Of a DNA stretch of 64,000 nt, positions 34,118-44,049 are shown piece after piece. Position 1 is the stretch's first letter, and every line of letters starts with the position of its first letter. Origin of the DNA: Dysgonomonas sp. 520. Its GTDB lineage: Bacteria > Bacteroidota > Bacteroidia > Bacteroidales > Dysgonomonadaceae. Where the stretch lies: assembly GCF_010501095.1 (NCBI RefSeq), contig NZ_QVMP01000024.1:1-64000 (forward strand). The letters are read 5' to 3'. The position numbers and the translations under genes are program-made. The notes beneath the pieces were generated by a model that was not told where the DNA came from, did no database searches, and saw nothing but the letters and a program-made list of their open reading frames with translations.

Positions 34118-35326
34118 TTAGCGAACAATAACTTTTTGTTTACCAACAATATATACACCTTTCGATATATTGCTAATCACATTTTCACCTTCTGCTAGAT
34201 CGACAGAACGTACCAAACATCCGTCAATAGCAAATACATTAATGCTCTGAGCGATATCAGAATTTATAATGATTGAATTGTCTTTTGTGTATACAGAGAA
34301 GCTCTCAACACTTGGGTTCCATATAGCAGATGATCCGCTCGACAAAGCCCAATCGGAACAAAACTGTGCATTTTTTGCTCTTACTCTTGCATAATATGTT
34401 TCGTTTGCGTCAAGACCAAGATCTGTTAACGAATAAGAATTTCCGGTTGCAACATCTTCTTTCACCACATTGCCTGTTCCTGCTTCAACTATTTCTATAT
34501 CAAAGCTATCTGCAGCACCACTCCAAGTAAGCGCACTGCTCGACATTGACACATTTGTAGGAATAGCCGCAAGTACTTCGTAAGCAAACACATCGCTCCA
34601 AGTAGCAACAGGAGATAGAGAACCATCATTAGTTCCGGGCTTGGCTACGTTAGTTATAACCTGATCGAAGTTGTCGAAATTGTAATACAGATACAAACCT
34701 TCTTCTTTTCCGGTCAAACGCTTGTCATAGTTTTCAGCTATCTGATCTCCCGTACGGGCTACGTTCCAGATACGAATTTCTGCCATTTTACCATTAGGTT
34801 TCGGATCGCTCCACCACTGAGCAATGCTCAAATCGACAGAACTGTTGCCAAAATATCCTCCGACAGCACTTTTTTCGTCAGCATATCCTCCATTCAAATA
34901 CATATATGCTTTTTCATCTTCTGCAGAAATTACATAGGCAACGTGTACCCATTTATTCACAAACTCTTCGCGCGGAACAAAGAAATGAGCAGTGTTTTTC
35001 TCTGTATCTTTAGCAAACAACCTCAACTCCAACGCATTGTCATTTAATGAGTTTGCTCTCACACTTACAAGAAAACCTGCGTCTCCGTTTGTTGTACCCA
35101 TAATAGCAGTTTTTTCAACTGATGTATCTTCGTTTACATTCAGCCAAAACTCTATGGTTATCGACTTTTCTGTAAACCCAACAGGTGAGCTTTTCATACC
35201 TCCGTGTCCGGTTTTTAGCTCCCAAGCACCAAAATCGCCCTTCGCCGCACTCACTGATAATACGCTAGCGAACACCAATGCAGTAACTAATACTACACGG
35301 GAAATAGTGTAAATAGTTTTCATCAT
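34118..35326 (-). CDS. LamG-family secreted protein, 402 aa
   Basis: Signal peptide (MMKTIYTISRVVLVTALVFA, cleaved after VSAA), LamG domain (about 30-235), fibronectin-like domain with LTWSGAADSFDIEI (about 255-330), and a T9SS-like C-terminal domain (NVFAIDGCLVRSVDL, KGVYIVGKQKVIVR). The frame is open 19 codons further up, but only the ATG at 35326 gives a proper signal peptide. Likely a surface-exposed glycan-binding protein; closest paralogue of the LamG part at 32033 (both contain FDNFDQ and PGTN motifs). Confidence 0.8.
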   Translation of the reverse strand: MMKTIYTISRVVLVTALVFASVLSVSAAKGDFGAWELKTGHGGMKSSPVGFTEKSITIEFWLNVNEDTSVEKTAIMGTTNGDAGFLVSVRANSLNDNALELRLFAKDTEKNTAHFFVPREEFVNKWVHVAYVISAEDEKAYMYLNGGYADEKSAVGGYFGNSSVDLSIAQWWSDPKPNGKMAEIRIWNVARTGDQIAENYDKRLTGKEEGLYLYYNFDNFDQVITNVAKPGTNDGSLSPVATWSDVFAYEVLAAIPTNVSMSSSALTWSGAADSFDIEIVEAGTGNVVKEDVATGNSYSLTDLGLDANETYYARVRAKNAQFCSDWALSSGSSAIWNPSVESFSVYTKDNSIIINSDIAQSINVFAIDGCLVRSVDLAEGENVISNISKGVYIVGKQKVIVR

Positions 35327-35396
35327 ACAATTTGTTTTTAAAGGTTTTAATAATAAGGACGAGAGTAAGGTTTTCATACCCACACTCTTATCCCGT

Positions 35397-37664
35397 TTAT
35401 TTTATTTTCACATCAAACAGTTTCAACCATCCTGAAGATGTTATATTTTCTTTCGCCGAAATTTCAATTCCTTTTATGTTGTTTCGGGTTACATCAACAA
35501 TGGCTACACCCCATGTATACGTGCCGGCAGAAACTTTACTTATCTCCGTTTCAAAATCGTACGAAACCGGTGTGCCTTTCATCCATTTCGACAAATCGGT
35601 ACGGCTATCGACAAATGTGGCAACTACGTTGTCATTCGCATCCAGCAAGCCAAAGGCAACCTTATATTTTTGATTCCAACACGGAATGTTAGTCGGGCAA
35701 TATCCCCACCCCAGATTGTTCCAACGATGTGCTATGGTTATTGTAGAATTACGGTTTACCTCCTTAGGCAATGATAAACGGTCAGGATAGAGTCGGTAAC
35801 CTCCTTCGGAAATAAACTCCTGAACCAAGTTGAAAGAATTTTGAAACCAAGAGTCCACCTCGCCAATACGAAAATCCATCATGTTGACACGGGCTTCCTT
35901 CGAATCATCAAATTCTCCCTGACGAACATCCGCAACAGTTTCGTATCCCCGTGGATCGTTCCACCAGCTATGCGAATTGGTAACCCATCCTCCTTCCATG
36001 ATGATCGGACGTTTGAAAATCCATTCTTTAGCTACATTCTTTTCCCATTTCTGATAATAGTCAGACATACCGAACGCATCCTGACGCAGTACATATCCTT
36101 TATTGAAAGCATACTCCAACAATCCTTTCGATTGCTTGTCTGCACTACCCCAACTTTGTTCCGTGCCAATCAGGCGGTGATAGTTAACAGCCAATGGTAT
36201 TTTTGTGAAATGCTTTGTATATAAATCAACTACCCATTTGAAAACACTTTCACGGTTCGAATAATTTTTATACTTCATATTATGAGCCTCGCCCCATAAT
36301 CCCAAGCCAAAACCATCAATAAAATCTACCACATCGGGGTCATTAAACTTTTTGGCAAAAGCCTCAACAAATTTTGCATACTTCTCCTGAAACACCGGGT
36401 CATCGGGATATGGCGACCAACGCTGATTGTTAGAACCCGAAGTAAACCCTTCTGCTCCGGCATCTTTCACATATCTGGGAGAGAAATCTTCGCTTTTGTC
36501 ACGGCTATCTACAACCACCCGAAAAGCAAGGCGCATACCTCTCTTCCGAGCGTTTTCGATCATCCATTTCAGTCCGGGGTTTGTGTCCCATCCATAAACA
36601 TTTTCGCTCGGATTCAAGGATGTCCAGCTTGTACGGATATAAAGCGTATTGGCATAATCCTCAATCTTCACAGGCTCACTGATGCCCGGTACTTTTATAT
36701 TATCGAGCTTATTCCAAAAGTCTGATTGAGCAACAGTTCCCCCACTTCCATAAAGTGCCCATCCGGTTAATGGGTTACGCAAGTTTTTTTGAGTTTCGGG
36801 TTCAACAGTTATGATGTAATTTCCGGCTATTTCATTATCTGCTGCTAATGTATTTTTTCCACTCCATGTAATTTCATTCTTTGCAATTGAAATATCTGTC
36901 GGCTTTTGAGCCAGAATTTTCCGACTGTGATAGATATTCCAGTTCGATTCGGGATTGCAGAGCGCATTATTCTCCGAACCGGCTGAATTAACTATTTCTC
37001 GCTCATAAGAAGTAAACTTGTAATTAACAACCAGATCCGAAGTGTTTTCGGAAAGATATTTGTTATAATTTTCCTTTATTTCGTTTGCAGTCCGTGCAGT
37101 TTTCCAGATACGCAAATCTGCAATCTTTCCATACAATTTCGGATCGCTATACCAGTTTCCGATCGATAGGGCAATGTTAGAATTTCCTATCCATCCTCCC
37201 ACGGCATCGGTTTTGCTCAATAGTTCGCCATTAACATAGGCATAGGCTTTGTTTTCCTTTTCGGAAATCACAAACGCCAGATGCCCCCATTTTCCTGTAA
37301 ACTTGTTGCATGGAATAGAGAACACTATATTCTTTTTCTGCGGATTAACTGCATAAAAACGTATTTCGAGCGCTCCATTATTTTCTGCATTTTTGCGCAA
37401 ACTCAACAACACTCCTTTGTTTCCGCTATCCATCGTTCCCAGAATAGTTGTTTTTTCCGTATCATTTTTTCCCTCATTCATATTCAACCACAACTCAAGG
37501 GTCATTGATTTTTCGGCAAAGGTGAGCGGAGTACCTACTATTCCTTCATGTCCGGTTTTTAATTCCCATCCACAAAAATTATCTGCTGCATAGGCCGACT
37601 TGCCTGCAACTATCAATATAAATACAGACAAAATGAAATGAATGGGAAAGCAATATTTCTTCAT
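35397..37664 (-). CDS. LamG domain fused to a DUF4874/DUF4832 glycosidase-like domain
   Basis: A 755-residue chimera. Signal peptide (1-26), LamG (about 28-235), the first strands of a fibronectin-like domain (up to ITWSGK, about 269), then abruptly a DUF4874/DUF4832 region (about 285-755) like the stand-alone lipoprotein at 57776. That region has barrel-type motifs RNPLTGW, LYIRTSWTSLNP, GLWGEAHN (Glu about 459) and RPIIMEGGW (Glu about 557), two glutamates placed as in clan GH-A glycosidases, and a beta-rich end. Unlike its LamG neighbours it has no T9SS domain. Confidence 0.8.
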   Translation of the reverse strand: MKKYCFPIHFILSVFILIVAGKSAYAADNFCGWELKTGHEGIVGTPLTFAEKSMTLELWLNMNEGKNDTEKTTILGTMDSGNKGVLLSLRKNAENNGALEIRFYAVNPQKKNIVFSIPCNKFTGKWGHLAFVISEKENKAYAYVNGELLSKTDAVGGWIGNSNIALSIGNWYSDPKLYGKIADLRIWKTARTANEIKENYNKYLSENTSDLVVNYKFTSYEREIVNSAGSENNALCNPESNWNIYHSRKILAQKPTDISIAKNEITWSGKNTLAADNEIAGNYIITVEPETQKNLRNPLTGWALYGSGGTVAQSDFWNKLDNIKVPGISEPVKIEDYANTLYIRTSWTSLNPSENVYGWDTNPGLKWMIENARKRGMRLAFRVVVDSRDKSEDFSPRYVKDAGAEGFTSGSNNQRWSPYPDDPVFQEKYAKFVEAFAKKFNDPDVVDFIDGFGLGLWGEAHNMKYKNYSNRESVFKWVVDLYTKHFTKIPLAVNYHRLIGTEQSWGSADKQSKGLLEYAFNKGYVLRQDAFGMSDYYQKWEKNVAKEWIFKRPIIMEGGWVTNSHSWWNDPRGYETVADVRQGEFDDSKEARVNMMDFRIGEVDSWFQNSFNLVQEFISEGGYRLYPDRLSLPKEVNRNSTITIAHRWNNLGWGYCPTNIPCWNQKYKVAFGLLDANDNVVATFVDSRTDLSKWMKGTPVSYDFETEISKVSAGTYTWGVAIVDVTRNNIKGIEISAKENITSSGWLKLFDVKIK

Positions 37665-37671
37665 AATATTT

Positions 37672-38157
37672 TTATTTTACTATTATCTTCCGACCATCTA
37701 TCAGGTACAATCCTTTCTCCAATCCGGTTACACTTGTTTCTCCTGTTGGCAAGGAAACCAAACGTTGCAAACGACCATCAACGGTATAAATATTTATCTC
37801 CTGCTCTTTTTCGGATGAAATAAAAAGTACTCCATCGTTTGAACTCAAAATCAGATTAGTTGCACAAACCGGAACAATGTTGGACATTCGGTCGATCAAA
37901 AAATCATCTGAGATTTCCCAATCGGACAGAAAAGTGTTTTTTGTCCTGATTTTTGCAAAATATTCTACATCATATTCCAATCCGTTGAGTGGAAATAAAT
38001 TTGTACTTACAACTTCCGATTTAACTACTTCGCCTGTTTCTTTTTTTATTATCTCCACCTCCCAGCTATCACTACCTTCGGCTTCAGAAAACGGTATGTA
38101 CGTAATCAATAGCAAGGCTATCAGCATCGCCCGGAATATTTCATGTGTGTGTTTCAT
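37672..38157 (-). CDS. Mini-protein: signal peptide, half Fn3 and T9SS-like end
   Basis: A 161-residue protein with a signal peptide (about 1-25), then directly GSDSWEVEIIKKETGEVV, which is the second half of the fibronectin-like domain seen in the LamG paralogues, and a T9SS-like end (INIYTVDGRLQRLVSL, KGLYLIDGRKIIVK). The LamG part and the first half of the Fn3 domain are missing. It resumes where the neighbouring chimera at 35397 breaks off, so the two are probably rearrangement products of one ancestral LamG gene. The frame is intact; it may be a relic or a small exported protein. Confidence 0.65.
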   Translation of the reverse strand: MKHTHEIFRAMLIALLLITYIPFSEAEGSDSWEVEIIKKETGEVVKSEVVSTNLFPLNGLEYDVEYFAKIRTKNTFLSDWEISDDFLIDRMSNIVPVCATNLILSSNDGVLFISSEKEQEINIYTVDGRLQRLVSLPTGETSVTGLEKGLYLIDGRKIIVK

Positions 38158-38185
38158 AGTATTTGCGACGTTAATTATTTAAGGA

Positions 38186-40381
38186 TCAATCTAATTCTAT
38201 TTTTATTTTCTTATCTTTCACAATCACATAGTAATCGCCCGATTCCAGAAAACGTTTACCTGTACCATCCACAAATCCAAAGTCACGCTCCAGGTCAACT
38301 TCAAACCTGAATGTTTTACTTTCTCCGGCTTTTATCAATTGTTTTTCAAAGTGTTTCAATTCTTTCACAGGGCGGGATATTGTGGAAACCGGATCATAAA
38401 TAAACCAGTGTACTGTTTCCTTTCCATCCATTTTGCCCGAATTTGATACCGTGATATCAAGCGATAATTTATCTCCTCGTTTTATCTTGGTAGCCGAAGC
38501 CTTTATATCGCCATATTCATAATTTGTATAGCTCAAACCATGCGTAAACTCATAAAGAGGAGTTGTGGGTATGTCCTGATATTTGCCTTGATGTGTACGC
38601 CCGCTTTGACGCATATTGTAGTAGATCGGAATCTGCCCCGTAGAATATGGAAATGTTATCGACAACTTACCCGACGGGTTTACCCTTCCGCTAAGAATAC
38701 CTGCCACGGCCTGACCCGACATGATGCCCGGTTGCCATATTTCAAGCATAGCGTCGCTCAATTTTTCCAAACGATTTAGTTCGAGAGGGCGTCCGCTCGA
38801 AAGAAGCAAAACGATAGGCTTTCCTGTTTTTTTCAACTCCAACACCAAGTCTTCCTGAATTTTAGGTAATGCCAGAGTCGAGCGAGAGGCATTTTCGCCA
38901 CTCCATCCTTTTTTCTCTCCCAAGCAAAGGATAATGACTTCCGATTTATTGGCAACGCTTACTGCTTCAGCAAATTTAGATGTGTTATCTCCGTCAAACT
39001 CACACCCTTCGGCATACGAGAGTTTTACTTTTTTACCTAACTCGGCTACCAGCCCGTCATAAATTGAGGTAACATCATCCTGTTTTCCATGTGCCGACCA
39101 CGAACCCAGCAGATTTAACTTATCCTTAGCCATTGGCCCGATAACTGCAACGTTCGATTGTTTCGTCAAAGGCAAAATATTGTTATCGTTCTTGAGCAAG
39201 ACAATTGATTCTTCGGCTAATTGTTGAGCAATCTTCAAGTTTGCAGGCAACAAGAAACGTTCTTTCTCGGTTGTTGTGGAAGTGTAAGGTTTTTCGAAAA
39301 GACCTAAACGGAATTTCACTCGCAACACTCGTTTCACGGCATCGTCAACCATCGCCATCGGAACTTTTCCTTCGTTTACCAGATCAACCAAATGTTTGTC
39401 ATACGAATTGTTCATCATATCCATTTCCACACCCGCAGTAAATGCTTTGAGTCCCGCCTCTTTCAGATCTTTTGCCACTCCTTGCGACCGAAGTTGCTGA
39501 ATAGCACCCCAATCGGAAACAACAAAACCATCGTGCTTCCAACGATTTTTCAATATTTCGCGCAGGATGTATGAGTTTGCCGTACCGGGAGTTCCGCTTA
39601 TATCATTGAAACAACTCATCAAGGTAGCTGCTCCGGCTTTCACCCCTTCTTCATAAGGCAACATATACGTATCCCACAAGGTTTGAGGGGAAATTTCGGT
39701 GTATACATAGTCCCGTCCACCTTCCGAAGCTCCATAACCGACATAATGCTTCAGGCATGCAGCTACTCTTTGCGAGTCTGACATATCATTTCCCTGATAA
39801 CCTTTGATAGAGGCAACACCAAAAACCGCATTTGCGTAAGGATCTTCTCCATACCCCTCCGACACTCGTCCCCAACGTCCGTCACGGGCAACGTCTACCA
39901 TCGGAGAAAAAGTCCAGTCAACTCCCGACATTCTGGCTTCCTGAGCAGCCACAGCACATGCCTGCTCCACCAAACCGGAATTCCAAGAACAAGCCTGAGC
40001 CAACGAAATCGGATAAACGGTTCTGTAACCATGAATAACGTCATATCCAAATATCATAGGAATGCCCAATCGAGACTTTTCCATTGCTTGCCGTTGCACC
40101 TGATTGCGAAGGTCGGGATCGCTATTGAAATAGATTACCGAGCCTAGTTCTGCCGGAAGTTTTTTCAAAATCTCGGCAACATTATTTACGTTATCATTAC
40201 GCCCAAGTGTATATTGATTCAATTGAAGAACCTTTTCTTCGAGTGTCATCCGGGCAACAAGATCTTCTACACGCTTTTCGATAGGCTGAGATGCATCTTT
40301 ATAAATCACATTATCAGCTTTCGCCGAAATGGCTGTCAAGGCTAACAATATACATGCGCTAAAAACTTTAAAGTTTCTCAT
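38186..40381 (-). CDS. GH3 family beta-glycosidase (BglX-like)
   Basis: A 731-residue periplasmic enzyme with signal peptide (1-22, ending SAKA). It has the complete GH3 layout of BglX: VEDLVARMTLEEKVLQL, GIPMIFGYDVIHGYRTVYPI, KHYVGYGASEGGRDY, nucleophile Asp in GFVVSDWGAIQQL, then the second domain (ESIVLLKNDNNILPL) and the fibronectin cap (YGLSYTNYEYG equivalent). BglX-type GH3 enzymes are exo-beta-glucosidases or related. One of four GH3 genes in the window. Confidence 0.92.
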   Translation of the reverse strand: MRNFKVFSACILLALTAISAKADNVIYKDASQPIEKRVEDLVARMTLEEKVLQLNQYTLGRNDNVNNVAEILKKLPAELGSVIYFNSDPDLRNQVQRQAMEKSRLGIPMIFGYDVIHGYRTVYPISLAQACSWNSGLVEQACAVAAQEARMSGVDWTFSPMVDVARDGRWGRVSEGYGEDPYANAVFGVASIKGYQGNDMSDSQRVAACLKHYVGYGASEGGRDYVYTEISPQTLWDTYMLPYEEGVKAGAATLMSCFNDISGTPGTANSYILREILKNRWKHDGFVVSDWGAIQQLRSQGVAKDLKEAGLKAFTAGVEMDMMNNSYDKHLVDLVNEGKVPMAMVDDAVKRVLRVKFRLGLFEKPYTSTTTEKERFLLPANLKIAQQLAEESIVLLKNDNNILPLTKQSNVAVIGPMAKDKLNLLGSWSAHGKQDDVTSIYDGLVAELGKKVKLSYAEGCEFDGDNTSKFAEAVSVANKSEVIILCLGEKKGWSGENASRSTLALPKIQEDLVLELKKTGKPIVLLLSSGRPLELNRLEKLSDAMLEIWQPGIMSGQAVAGILSGRVNPSGKLSITFPYSTGQIPIYYNMRQSGRTHQGKYQDIPTTPLYEFTHGLSYTNYEYGDIKASATKIKRGDKLSLDITVSNSGKMDGKETVHWFIYDPVSTISRPVKELKHFEKQLIKAGESKTFRFEVDLERDFGFVDGTGKRFLESGDYYVIVKDKKIKIELD

Positions 40382-40390
40382 ATTCTAAGT

Positions 40391-41158
40391 TTATTTGAAT
40401 ATCGGCTCTTCGGAGAACCTCATAGTATTTTGTTTATTATTTTTAAGTTCAAAAACAATCAGTTCATTTTTTCCTTTTTTCAATACGGAAGCAGGAACTT
40501 GTATCGATTGTTGTTTTTCTTCTTCCCAATACGAGCCTTGATATTGAGCATTTATCCAAACTTCGCCCATGCCCCATCCCGAAATATCCAGATACATATC
40601 TTTAGGCTCATCCAGTTCAACATATCCTTTATGAAAACAGGGAAGGTTCACCTCTTTTTGCTCGCTAAAGTTTAAATCTCCCAGATCTACATTTCTAATT
40701 TTCAGCTCTGTTATAATCCAGTTGTCAATACTTTCCCCATCAATGTTTATATCGCCGAACAATCCTTTCGAATTGTCAAGTATTTCGGGGCCATAGGTTA
40801 TCCGTCCGATATTTTCCACATAAATCCGTAAGCTATATTTTCCCGAATCCACATTCAGGGCAAGTGTTTTATTGTTATCATTCACAACTCCTTGAAGTTC
40901 TTCGTCCAGATAAACCACTGCGTAATCTCTTATATTCTCAACTTCGAGTATAGCCTCGTCCGATTCAACATTTATATCTGCCTGATAAAGCGCATAACCA
41001 AATTCAATATCTAAATCATTCATCGGCAATGGCTCGTCAGATTCTACCTGATTGCCAAAGACCTGATCTGACAAGGCTGTTTCTTGCATCACTATTTCTT
41101 GTGCAGAAACAGTTTCTACAACCAACAACAGAGAAAGAATGATTAATAAATTCTTCAT
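40391..41158 (-). CDS. Secreted GH35 beta-galactosidase C-terminal domains without the catalytic barrel
   Basis: A 255-residue protein: signal peptide (1-19), then only the two galactose-binding-like jelly-roll domains that close GH35 beta-galactosidases (DIEFGYALYQADI, AVVYLDEELQG, YVELDEPKDMYLDISGW, GEVWINAQYQGSYW, LKKGKNELIVFEL). The GH35 TIM barrel and its catalytic Glu pair are absent. The frame is open and has its own signal peptide, nine bases before the GH3 gene, so it is kept as a gene. It may act as a glycan-binding subunit, or be a decayed GH35. Confidence 0.75.
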   Translation of the reverse strand: MKNLLIILSLLLVVETVSAQEIVMQETALSDQVFGNQVESDEPLPMNDLDIEFGYALYQADINVESDEAILEVENIRDYAVVYLDEELQGVVNDNNKTLALNVDSGKYSLRIYVENIGRITYGPEILDNSKGLFGDINIDGESIDNWIITELKIRNVDLGDLNFSEQKEVNLPCFHKGYVELDEPKDMYLDISGWGMGEVWINAQYQGSYWEEEKQQSIQVPASVLKKGKNELIVFELKNNKQNTMRFSEEPIFK

Positions 41159-41171
41159 TATTCAGGTTTTC

Positions 41172-43898
41172 TTATTTTGTTAGAAATGATTGAATAAAAC
41201 TTTCATCCACAACCACTTCCGGGTCAAACTTGTTGCCCTTCACATAATCATCAATGCTTTTCAGAAGTTGCTTGGTTGCCGGACGATTTTCAATATCTTT
41301 TTTCGTATCAACTGCCAATACAAGCAGTTTACCTCCGTTTACCTTGGCTTCGAATCCGATACCCAATTTTTCATTATTATCGTAGCTGTCAATCACTTGA
41401 ATAAAGGGGCGTAGTTTGTCCGGAGCATCTTTCATCTCTATCACTTTTGCATTTTCCAGAATATCCCACCATTGCCAATCGGTATGGTACGAGGTAATGA
41501 AGTCGGCAAACATCGGCTCATCGTTATGAATCAGACAACCAATGGTTTTTGGATGCCAAGCAAACATAATCGGGTTCCAGAAGTGATTGTGGAAAGTAGA
41601 CTTACGTCCTTTTACTTTCGCAGGCAACGGACACAACACCACTTTTTTGCCTTGTGCCAGATACTCTTTTGCCTTATCGTCGTAAGTTGTTGTGTATAAA
41701 ACCTCATCCGTTGAAGTCATCAAGCCGTTATTGCGAGGATAGACCCAAATATTCCAACTATTCTTAATATTGCCATTTACCGACAGATGAACAGTCAGTT
41801 TCTGTGGAGAAGCTATTTTATTCAAAGAAAAAGAAAACTCGCCCAGAGGGAATACGCCATCATTCTGAATATTCTGAGTTTTCAATTTACCCGACCTCAA
41901 CACCTTACCCGATGTATCGGTTAAAGACCAGCTTACCTTTCCTTTTTTCAGTTCCGAATTACTGAAATTATATATTTCGGCCTTAGCCTCGAAAGTCTCG
42001 TCATCATAATATACACTTTTCGAATAGCGCAACAGAGGCACTATGGGAGCACAAAATTCCCTCCATTTTTCTGGTGTAACCAATCCTTTCGAATTCCAAA
42101 ACGGGTCGAGGATTCCTACCGGAGCATACCCTTGTCCGGGAAAATCGTTTATAGAAAGCAATTGGAATCCGGCCGATTTGGAAGAACGCAAAAGCGCTTC
42201 AATTACCGCCTTATATTCAACCACCGTTAAAGCACCCGATGCCAGGAAAAAGTCGTTTGCCTGATCCAACATGCCGTTTTCGTCAAGTAGCTCACGGAAG
42301 ACCTCAAAGTTTCGAGCCTGAACAGGTCCTGTATAGTTTTTAATTTCCTCGAAGTTCGGATACACACAACGTTGTCCCGATTCGTGCGAGATAACAGGAA
42401 CATCCACATCCGACTCCATACTTCTGTCCCAATCGGTATTAGGCAGTCCTTCATATACCTTCACCGGACCTTTATTGGTTTGTTGCGAAACATAATATTG
42501 ATCAGACTTTACACGGGTACGTGCAGTAGATCCACTATACAAATGGCGATTATCGTATTTGCTACCCGAAGCTGTCAGTTCTTCAATGAAATCGAAGTTG
42601 CCTGTAATCTCATTTCCATTACAATACAAAATAAACGACGGATGATTTCCATATTCTTTTAATATTGCCTTTTGCTCGCGACGGAAAAAATTGTAACGTG
42701 CTTCGTCCGGCTCGGCATCCTTGCCCCACATAGGCATTTCCACTTCCAGATAAATACCATGTTTATCGGCCATGCGGAAAGCGGCGCGAGGTGGGCACCA
42801 TGAATGAAAACGCATGTGATTCAGTCCATAATCTTTCATCAGAAGCATTATCCGCTCCCAAGGAGCATCATCCACGGGGGCATAGCCCGTTTTTGGGAAA
42901 ACGGCATTTTCAACATTTCCTCTCAAATGAATGGGGCGATTGTTGAGCATCACATGATTTTTTCCCTGTTGCACTTCACGCATTCCAAAGTCGGCCGACT
43001 TTTCATGTTTGAAGTTTTTCTTTTCATTTTTTGTATTAAGTGAGCATTTGATAGTGTAAAGGTTAGGACTAAATTCGTCCCACAATGCTATTCCTTCGCC
43101 CAACGATATCACGTCTTCAATATAAGTGCAAGAGTCTTTTCCCGAAACGGAAATCTCTTTTTCTATTTCTTTGCCTTTTTGTGTAATAGTAAACAGTGCC
43201 TTACCCTCAATCTGACCTTTTGTATAATTGTTTACCTGCATTTTCACTTTCACCGACTTGCTTGCTATATCGGGATATACCTGCAAATCATCTACATACA
43301 CCGGATCAAGAGCCATCAATTTCATTTCGCCGAGAATACCGTTCCAGTTTATTTGCGTAAACTCGGTATGGGCATGATTCCATTTATGCGTATTGTATTG
43401 GTAACGGTTGTCGATGCAAACGGTTATCAAATGAGTTTTTCCGGGAGTTACAAAATCGGTCAGGTCATGATTGTGCGGCACGCTTATATAGTCTATTTTG
43501 CTCACCTCTTTTGTATCCACGTAGATAGAACTCAGCCAGTGTGTTCTTTCGAAATACATAAATATGCGTTTACCTTTCCACTCTTTAGGAATGGTTATTT
43601 CGCGCTGATACCATGCCGGCCCCATATATTCGTATACACGGGTAAGCCTGTCGATATGACTGTAAGGCGATTTATAGCCTATTTTATAATCGTCAGTAAT
43701 TCCCGGAAGAGTAATTTTTTCCTGCAATTCGTGATTATATCTTGGAGATAAAGACCCCCTTCGAAAATCCATTACATCCGTTTGAAATCCCCACTCTCCG
43801 GATAAATCTATTTCCTGCGTTTGTGCATTTACGTTCAGGTTGAGTGAACTTAGAAAAATGACAATTATTAATCGGTAGTTAAAAATCCTTTTTAGCAT
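41172..43898 (-). CDS. GH2 family glycosidase, 908 aa
   Basis: A secreted GH2 enzyme with the sandwich-immunoglobulin-barrel layout: signal peptide, jelly-roll with GPAWYQREITIPKEWKGKRI and FMYFERTHWLSSIYVD, Ig-like linker, then the barrel from MLNNRPIHLRGNVENAVFP with HMRFHSWCPP, acid/base Glu in ILYCNGNEITG and nucleophile-like Glu in VISHESGQ. Extra 250 residues follow. GH2 enzymes are beta-galactosidases, glucuronidases or mannosidases; the sequence does not decide which. The start at 43898 (MLKRIFNYRL) gives a clean signal peptide; an upstream ATG at 43928 does not. Confidence 0.9.
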   Translation of the reverse strand: MLKRIFNYRLIIVIFLSSLNLNVNAQTQEIDLSGEWGFQTDVMDFRRGSLSPRYNHELQEKITLPGITDDYKIGYKSPYSHIDRLTRVYEYMGPAWYQREITIPKEWKGKRIFMYFERTHWLSSIYVDTKEVSKIDYISVPHNHDLTDFVTPGKTHLITVCIDNRYQYNTHKWNHAHTEFTQINWNGILGEMKLMALDPVYVDDLQVYPDIASKSVKVKMQVNNYTKGQIEGKALFTITQKGKEIEKEISVSGKDSCTYIEDVISLGEGIALWDEFSPNLYTIKCSLNTKNEKKNFKHEKSADFGMREVQQGKNHVMLNNRPIHLRGNVENAVFPKTGYAPVDDAPWERIMLLMKDYGLNHMRFHSWCPPRAAFRMADKHGIYLEVEMPMWGKDAEPDEARYNFFRREQKAILKEYGNHPSFILYCNGNEITGNFDFIEELTASGSKYDNRHLYSGSTARTRVKSDQYYVSQQTNKGPVKVYEGLPNTDWDRSMESDVDVPVISHESGQRCVYPNFEEIKNYTGPVQARNFEVFRELLDENGMLDQANDFFLASGALTVVEYKAVIEALLRSSKSAGFQLLSINDFPGQGYAPVGILDPFWNSKGLVTPEKWREFCAPIVPLLRYSKSVYYDDETFEAKAEIYNFSNSELKKGKVSWSLTDTSGKVLRSGKLKTQNIQNDGVFPLGEFSFSLNKIASPQKLTVHLSVNGNIKNSWNIWVYPRNNGLMTSTDEVLYTTTYDDKAKEYLAQGKKVVLCPLPAKVKGRKSTFHNHFWNPIMFAWHPKTIGCLIHNDEPMFADFITSYHTDWQWWDILENAKVIEMKDAPDKLRPFIQVIDSYDNNEKLGIGFEAKVNGGKLLVLAVDTKKDIENRPATKQLLKSIDDYVKGNKFDPEVVVDESFIQSFLTK

Positions 43899-43969
43899 GA
43901 TAGTTTTATACAATAATTTAGTAAGCAATAGAGTTAAATGATGAAGCCTTTTAGATTTTCATCCTTGAT

Positions 43970-44017
43970 TTTGTCATCCTGAACATAGGATGCTTCGACT
44001 TCGCTCAGCATGACAAA
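43970..44017. repeat. Dispersed REP-like palindrome inside the locus
   Basis: TTTGTCATCCTGA (43970-43982) and TCAGCATGACAAA (44005-44017) are near-perfect inverted repeats of the same family found at 13811, 14411 and 18649. It lies between the GH88 and GH2 genes and may form an mRNA hairpin. Confidence 0.7.
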
Positions 44018-44049
44018 AGGGAATAAAAGGTCATTCTAATAAAAATGGT

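Noticed and set aside
40391-41158. Assembly break explaining the short GH35 gene
   Set aside because: The protein begins with a clear signal peptide and start codon and is 13 bases from the upstream GH2 gene, so a lost N-terminal part from misassembly is unlikely.
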